DNA of 64,000 nt from Acidobacteriota bacterium (GTDB lineage: Bacteria > Acidobacteriota > Terriglobia > Acidiferrales > UBA7541), in assembly GCA_003224055.1 (NCBI GenBank), contig QHYE01000077.1, positions 1-64,000 on the forward strand. The letters run 5' to 3'. Position 1 is the stretch's first letter; each line of letters begins with the position of its first letter. The notes under the pieces are model-generated. The model worked only from the letters and a program-made list of their open reading frames with translations, was not told the origin of the DNA and searched no databases. Of the stretch, positions 61,138 to 64,000 are shown piece by piece. The position numbers and the translations under genes were made by a program.

Positions 61138-61650
61138 ATGCGGAACCTGTTGAACCGAAGAAGAGACCAATGCGAACGGCTGCAGGACTTGCTGGAGAGT
61201 TCGGCGGCGGATGTGCTTGTCGCAAGTATCGAGAAACTCGTAGAGAGTTTGCCGGGGGAGGGGCGGGCGCACTTCGCGGATTGCAGAAGGTGCCGCGAAG
61301 CCCTGCAGGATTTGCTGGCAACTCGTGAACTGTTATTGGGTGCCGTCGCACCCGCGGAGGATGGAGGGCCGTGGTTCGCGAAGCGCGTACTGTCTGCGAT
61401 CGCAGCGCGCGAACGGGAGCTGGCTTTCCCTGCGAGCGCCTGGAGCATGGTGCCGCGATTCGCTTCACGGGTGGCATGGGCATCGGCCATCGTACTTGTG
61501 GCTGGAAGCGCCTGGCTATATCAAAGGTCCACGCCAAGTACGATCCGGCAGCCGGCTGCGGCCTCTTCGCCGGAATATCTGTTCGAAGCGCCCGCGCCGC
61601 CGATGAATCAGGACGATGTGCTTATCAGCATGGCGGAGAGAAACCAATGA
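61138..61650 (+). CDS. Putative zinc-finger anti-sigma factor
   Basis: A 170-residue protein 16 bases after the sigma gene (GGCAAGGAGG upstream). HFADCRRCREAL carries the H-x3-C-x2-C zinc motif of ZAS-type anti-sigma domains. One membrane segment (VAWASAIVLVAGSAWLY) follows near residue 120, and a short periplasmic tail ends the protein. It should hold the ECF factor at the membrane. Its stop overlaps the next start by ATGA. Confidence 0.82.
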   Translation: MRNLLNRRRDQCERLQDLLESSAADVLVASIEKLVESLPGEGRAHFADCRRCREALQDLLATRELLLGAVAPAEDGGPWFAKRVLSAIAARERELAFPASAWSMVPRFASRVAWASAIVLVAGSAWLYQRSTPSTIRQPAAASSPEYLFEAPAPPMNQDDVLISMAERNQ

Positions 61651-62045
61651 GCGAAGCGTCGGTGACTCGAAAAGCGGCCCTTTGGGTTGGCGTTGTTTTC
61701 CTGCTGGGAGCGGCGCTGGGCGGGATGCTGGGATACGTGTTCGCGCACCACACGGCGATGGCCGCGCCGACACAAATGACCGAGACGGAAAAGAGGGCGC
61801 AGAAAGTGCAGCGGCTGACGCAAGAATTGAACTTAGCGCCGGACCAGCAGAAGCAGGTTGAAGCGATTATCGCCAGCGTGCAGGCGCAGTACAAAACGAT
61901 TCGGCAGTCGACGGAGCCGCAAATCAACGAAGCGCGGCAGAAGGGGCGCGAACAGATTCGCGCGATTCTTACGCCGGAGCAGAAACCAAAGTTTGAAGAA
62001 TTCTTGAAGCGGCTAGACGAGGAGAAAAAAAGGAACGGGCAGTAG
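61647..62045 (+). CDS. Spy/CpxP-like membrane-anchored periplasmic protein
   Basis: A 132-residue protein with an N-terminal anchor (AALWVGVVFLLGAALGGMLGYVF) and a helical, charged domain (RAQKVQRLTQELNLAPDQQKQVEAIIASVQAQYK, and ILTPEQKPKFEEFLKRL) of the LTxxQ/Spy type. Relatives such as CnrX sense metals and CpxP/Spy sense misfolded envelope proteins. Coupled to a sigma/anti-sigma pair, it may supply the periplasmic signal input. No metal-binding residues stand out. Confidence 0.75.
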   Translation: MSEASVTRKAALWVGVVFLLGAALGGMLGYVFAHHTAMAAPTQMTETEKRAQKVQRLTQELNLAPDQQKQVEAIIASVQAQYKTIRQSTEPQINEARQKGREQIRAILTPEQKPKFEEFLKRLDEEKKRNGQ

Positions 62046-62068
62046 CTTGCGAAGGCACTGAACTCCGA

Positions 62069-63070
62069 TCAGACTTTCACGATCAGCTTTCCAATATTTC
62101 CGCCGGTGAAGAGCATGTTGATCGCGTCGGGAGCCTTCTCAAGGCCTTCGACGATGGTTTCGCGATCCTTCAGTTTCCCGAACATCTTCCACTGACCGAG
62201 CTGCGTGGCGGCTTCCATAAAGCGCGAAGCAAAGTCGATCACGATAAAGCCCTGAACGCGAAGGCGCTTTACGAGAACGGTGCCGAAACTCTCGAGGCCG
62301 GGGTCTCCCTTGGTGTACCCGGAGATGAGGCCGCAGAGCACTACACGGCCGAAGAGATTCATGCGGTCCAGAACGGTGTGCATGATGTCGCCGCCGACGT
62401 TTTCAAAATTGATGTCGATGCCGCTGGGCGTGGCGGCAGCGAGTTTTTCTTTCCAGTTGGATAGCTTGTAGTTGATGGCGGCGTCAAAGCCGAGATCCTT
62501 GGTGAGCCAACTGCACTTTTCGTCGCTGCCGGCGATGCCAACGACGCGGCAGCCCTGAATTTTCCCGATTTGTCCGGCGATGCTGCCAGTGGCGCCGGCG
62601 GCGGCAGAAACAACCAGCGTCTCGCCTTTCTTGGCTTGCGGGATTTCCATTCCGAAAAAAGCGGTAAGGCCGTTGATACCGAGAACGCCGAGGAAGACCG
62701 TGTCTGAAACGAATGGGATTTTGGGGACTTTCTGGAACTGACGTTTTACCGAGTCGTCGATGATCGCGTATTCCTGAAGGCCGGTGAAACCCGTGACGCG
62801 GTCGCCTTTCTTGTAGTCCGGATGGCGTGATTCGATGATTTCCGCGAAACCAAATGCGCGCATGACATCGCCGATGGCGACCGCGGGGAAGTAGGTATCC
62901 ACAACCATCCAGACGCGCATGGTGGGATCCATGGAGAGATATTTGACCTTGGCGAGGGCCTGGCCGCCTTTCAGCTCGGGGAGCGGTGATTCCGTAAGCT
63001 GTAAGTCACCCGGAGCAAGTAGGCCTTTTGGGCGCGACTTAAGAATGAGCTGGCGGTTTGTTGCGGTCAT
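62069..63070 (-). CDS. NADP-dependent MDR-superfamily oxidoreductase
   Basis: The start at 63070 (MTATNRQLILKSRPKG) gives 333 residues; an upstream ATG at 63118 is possible. The N-terminal GroES-like part has a YLSMDPTMRVWM segment, and the Rossmann part AAAGATGSIAGQIGKIQGCRVVGIAGSDEKC. No catalytic zinc ligands are present. It matches the leukotriene-B4 dehydrogenase/curcumin-reductase group that reduces activated double bonds. The natural substrate is unknown. Confidence 0.92.
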   Translation of the reverse strand: MTATNRQLILKSRPKGLLAPGDLQLTESPLPELKGGQALAKVKYLSMDPTMRVWMVVDTYFPAVAIGDVMRAFGFAEIIESRHPDYKKGDRVTGFTGLQEYAIIDDSVKRQFQKVPKIPFVSDTVFLGVLGINGLTAFFGMEIPQAKKGETLVVSAAAGATGSIAGQIGKIQGCRVVGIAGSDEKCSWLTKDLGFDAAINYKLSNWKEKLAAATPSGIDINFENVGGDIMHTVLDRMNLFGRVVLCGLISGYTKGDPGLESFGTVLVKRLRVQGFIVIDFASRFMEAATQLGQWKMFGKLKDRETIVEGLEKAPDAINMLFTGGNIGKLIVKV

Positions 63071-63179
63071 GGTGGTTTTGGTCGTCAGAGAAGGAAATGC
63101 TTGAAATGTTCTGTACATCCTGAGCGGATGCGCTTAGAGGATCTCATCCTGGCTCAGAGAATCTTCTAGAAAGAATCTC

Positions 63180-63656
63180 TTAGAAAGGAATATCTTCGTC
63201 GGAGATTTCCGCGGCGGGAGCGCCTCCACCGTAAGAATCGTCCGCGGGCGCGGCATGACTTTCGAAGTCATCGCCGCCAGAGCGGGCCCCTGCGCCGCCA
63301 CCGGCGCTGGCCGCGGCTGCGCCTTCGGAGCGGCCGCCGAGCATGCGAAAGTTGTTGGCGACAATTTCGAAGCTGGTGCGCTTCTGGCCTTCCTTGTCCT
63401 GCCATTCGCGGGACTGGATGCGGCCTTCGATGAAGATGAGCGAGCCCTTCTTGAGATACTGCTGCGCGATCTCCGCCTGCTTGCCCCAGACGACGATTTT
63501 GTGCCACTCGGTGCGCTTTTGCTTTTCGCCGTTGCGGTCTTTGTAGGTTTCGTCCGTGGCTACGGAGAAATTGGCGACGGCTTGGCCGCCGCCGGTGTAG
63601 CGCGTTTCGGGATCGCGTCCCAGACGGCCAACGAGAATAACTTTGTTTACAGACAT
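63180..63656 (-). CDS. ssb: Single-stranded DNA-binding protein
   Basis: With the start at 63656 (AGGGGGAA upstream) the product has 158 residues. The OB fold reads SVNKVILVGRLGRDPETRYT, VANFSVATDETYKDRNGEKQKRTEWHKIVVWGKQAEIAQQYLKKGSLIFIEGRIQSREW. A Gly/Ala-rich linker follows, and the C-terminus ends in the acidic DEDIPF tip that recruits partner proteins. Host-type SSB, unlinked to the mobile element. Confidence 0.96.
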   Translation of the reverse strand: MSVNKVILVGRLGRDPETRYTGGGQAVANFSVATDETYKDRNGEKQKRTEWHKIVVWGKQAEIAQQYLKKGSLIFIEGRIQSREWQDKEGQKRTSFEIVANNFRMLGGRSEGAAAASAGGGAGARSGGDDFESHAAPADDSYGGGAPAAEISDEDIPF

Positions 63657-63844
63657 TGAAATTCCCCCTGCGATGGCGAAGATAGCATGCGAGAGAGGAA
63701 AAGGGAAATAAGAGGGAGAGCAAAGAACAGAGAGCAGGAAGTATGGGCGGAGTGCACGCTGCGCGCGCAGTGAAAGCAAGAATTGACAATTGAAGTGCGG
63801 CATCCTAACGTTTGGCTACTTTTCGACAAATGGAGGATTTCCCC

Positions 63845-64000
63845 GTGGGCAGAATGAAGAACGTTTGGTTGATGGCGCTTGCCTGCGTTTTCGTGCTGGG
63901 ATTTGCCGCAAGGAAGGGCGCTTGGCCGCAACCAGAGAACGTGACTGCGGAAACACCCATCGGCTTGTTTGAAGGCCACGGAGACGTAGGCGCTGTGCTA
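63845..64000 (+). CDS. Secreted protein, N-terminal part (TolB/propeller-like), runs off the window
   Basis: GGAGGA at 63832-63837 favours the GTG at 63845; an ATG at 63854 is in frame. The product begins with a signal peptide (NVWLMALACVFVLGFAA) and then has IGLFEGHGDVGAVL, a motif I associate with secreted acidobacterial proteins that precede or form beta-propellers (TolB-like). Only 52 codons are visible, so the assignment is tentative. Confidence 0.55.
   Translation, partial: MGRMKNVWLMALACVFVLGFAARKGAWPQPENVTAETPIGLFEGHGDVGAVL

Overview
The window is a GC-rich chromosomal segment. Its gene content points to the Acidobacteriota, probably the Terriglobia/Acidobacteriales side: single-domain PilZ proteins scattered through it, a DUF1844 protein, a single-chain LptF-LptG permease, a TolB/beta-propeller secreted protein at the right edge, and a Gram-negative envelope gene set. 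This placement is inferred from gene families, not from a marker phylogeny.

Layout. 1-4.5 kb: transposase remnant, two PilZ proteins, a Cys-rich unknown, a secreted PIG-L deacetylase and an SDR dehydrogenase. 4.6-8.7 kb: cdsA-dxr-rseP (phospholipid, isoprenoid and envelope stress) followed by a Fur-family regulator. 8.9-11.3 kb (minus): an MBL hydrolase-RibF fusion and a DUF1844 protein. 11.5-15.2 kb: mazG, a COG3375-type GNAT, an OSBS/N-succinylamino-acid-racemase enzyme and an EamA exporter. 15.28 kb: tRNA-Arg(TCG).

15,306-25,225 is an integrated mobile element of 9,719 bp (plus one repeat copy) bounded by perfect 201-bp direct repeats that start inside the tRNA-Arg gene. It carries a P4-type tyrosine integrase, an excisionase-like HTH protein, a microvirus-like HUH replication initiator, a possible ssDNA-binding protein, a block of ATGA-coupled small unknown genes, an HK97-fold major capsid protein preceded by a strong intrinsic terminator, a putative head protein, a double zinc-ribbon protein, an Ntn-hydrolase-like protein and, in opposite orientation at the left end, a HEPN/AbiU2-like gene. 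No terminase, portal or tail module is visible. I regard it as a candidate undescribed satellite or mini-phage type.

25-39 kb: split-site membrane gene, secreted M20 amidohydrolase, PAP2 phosphatase, IPMDH-like dehydrogenase, rhomboid protease, recO-glyQ-glyS, ppdK and lptF-lptG. 39.7-41.5 kb: a compact mercury-type operon (MerR, thioredoxin-like protein, MerT-like carrier and a thioredoxin-fold protein interrupted by an in-frame TGA). The TGA sits in an SPT-U-ATC motif and is followed at once by a bacterial SECIS-like hairpin, so the last gene is very probably a selenoprotein.

41.5-53 kb: VOC protein, GH57 glycosidase, YncE-like propeller, several decayed genes (frameshifted WD40 lipoprotein, truncated OLD nuclease, doubly frameshifted RelE/HigB toxin), more PilZ proteins, CHY zinc finger, YceI, and many intergenic repeats. 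53-64 kb: DAHP synthase, endonuclease IV, leuS, guaA, XRE regulator, an ECF sigma/anti-sigma/Spy-like cassette, an MDR reductase, ssb and the start of a secreted propeller protein. A family of short palindromes of the type TCAAGTA-N-TACTTGA recurs between 29 and 45 kb, mostly at gene ends.
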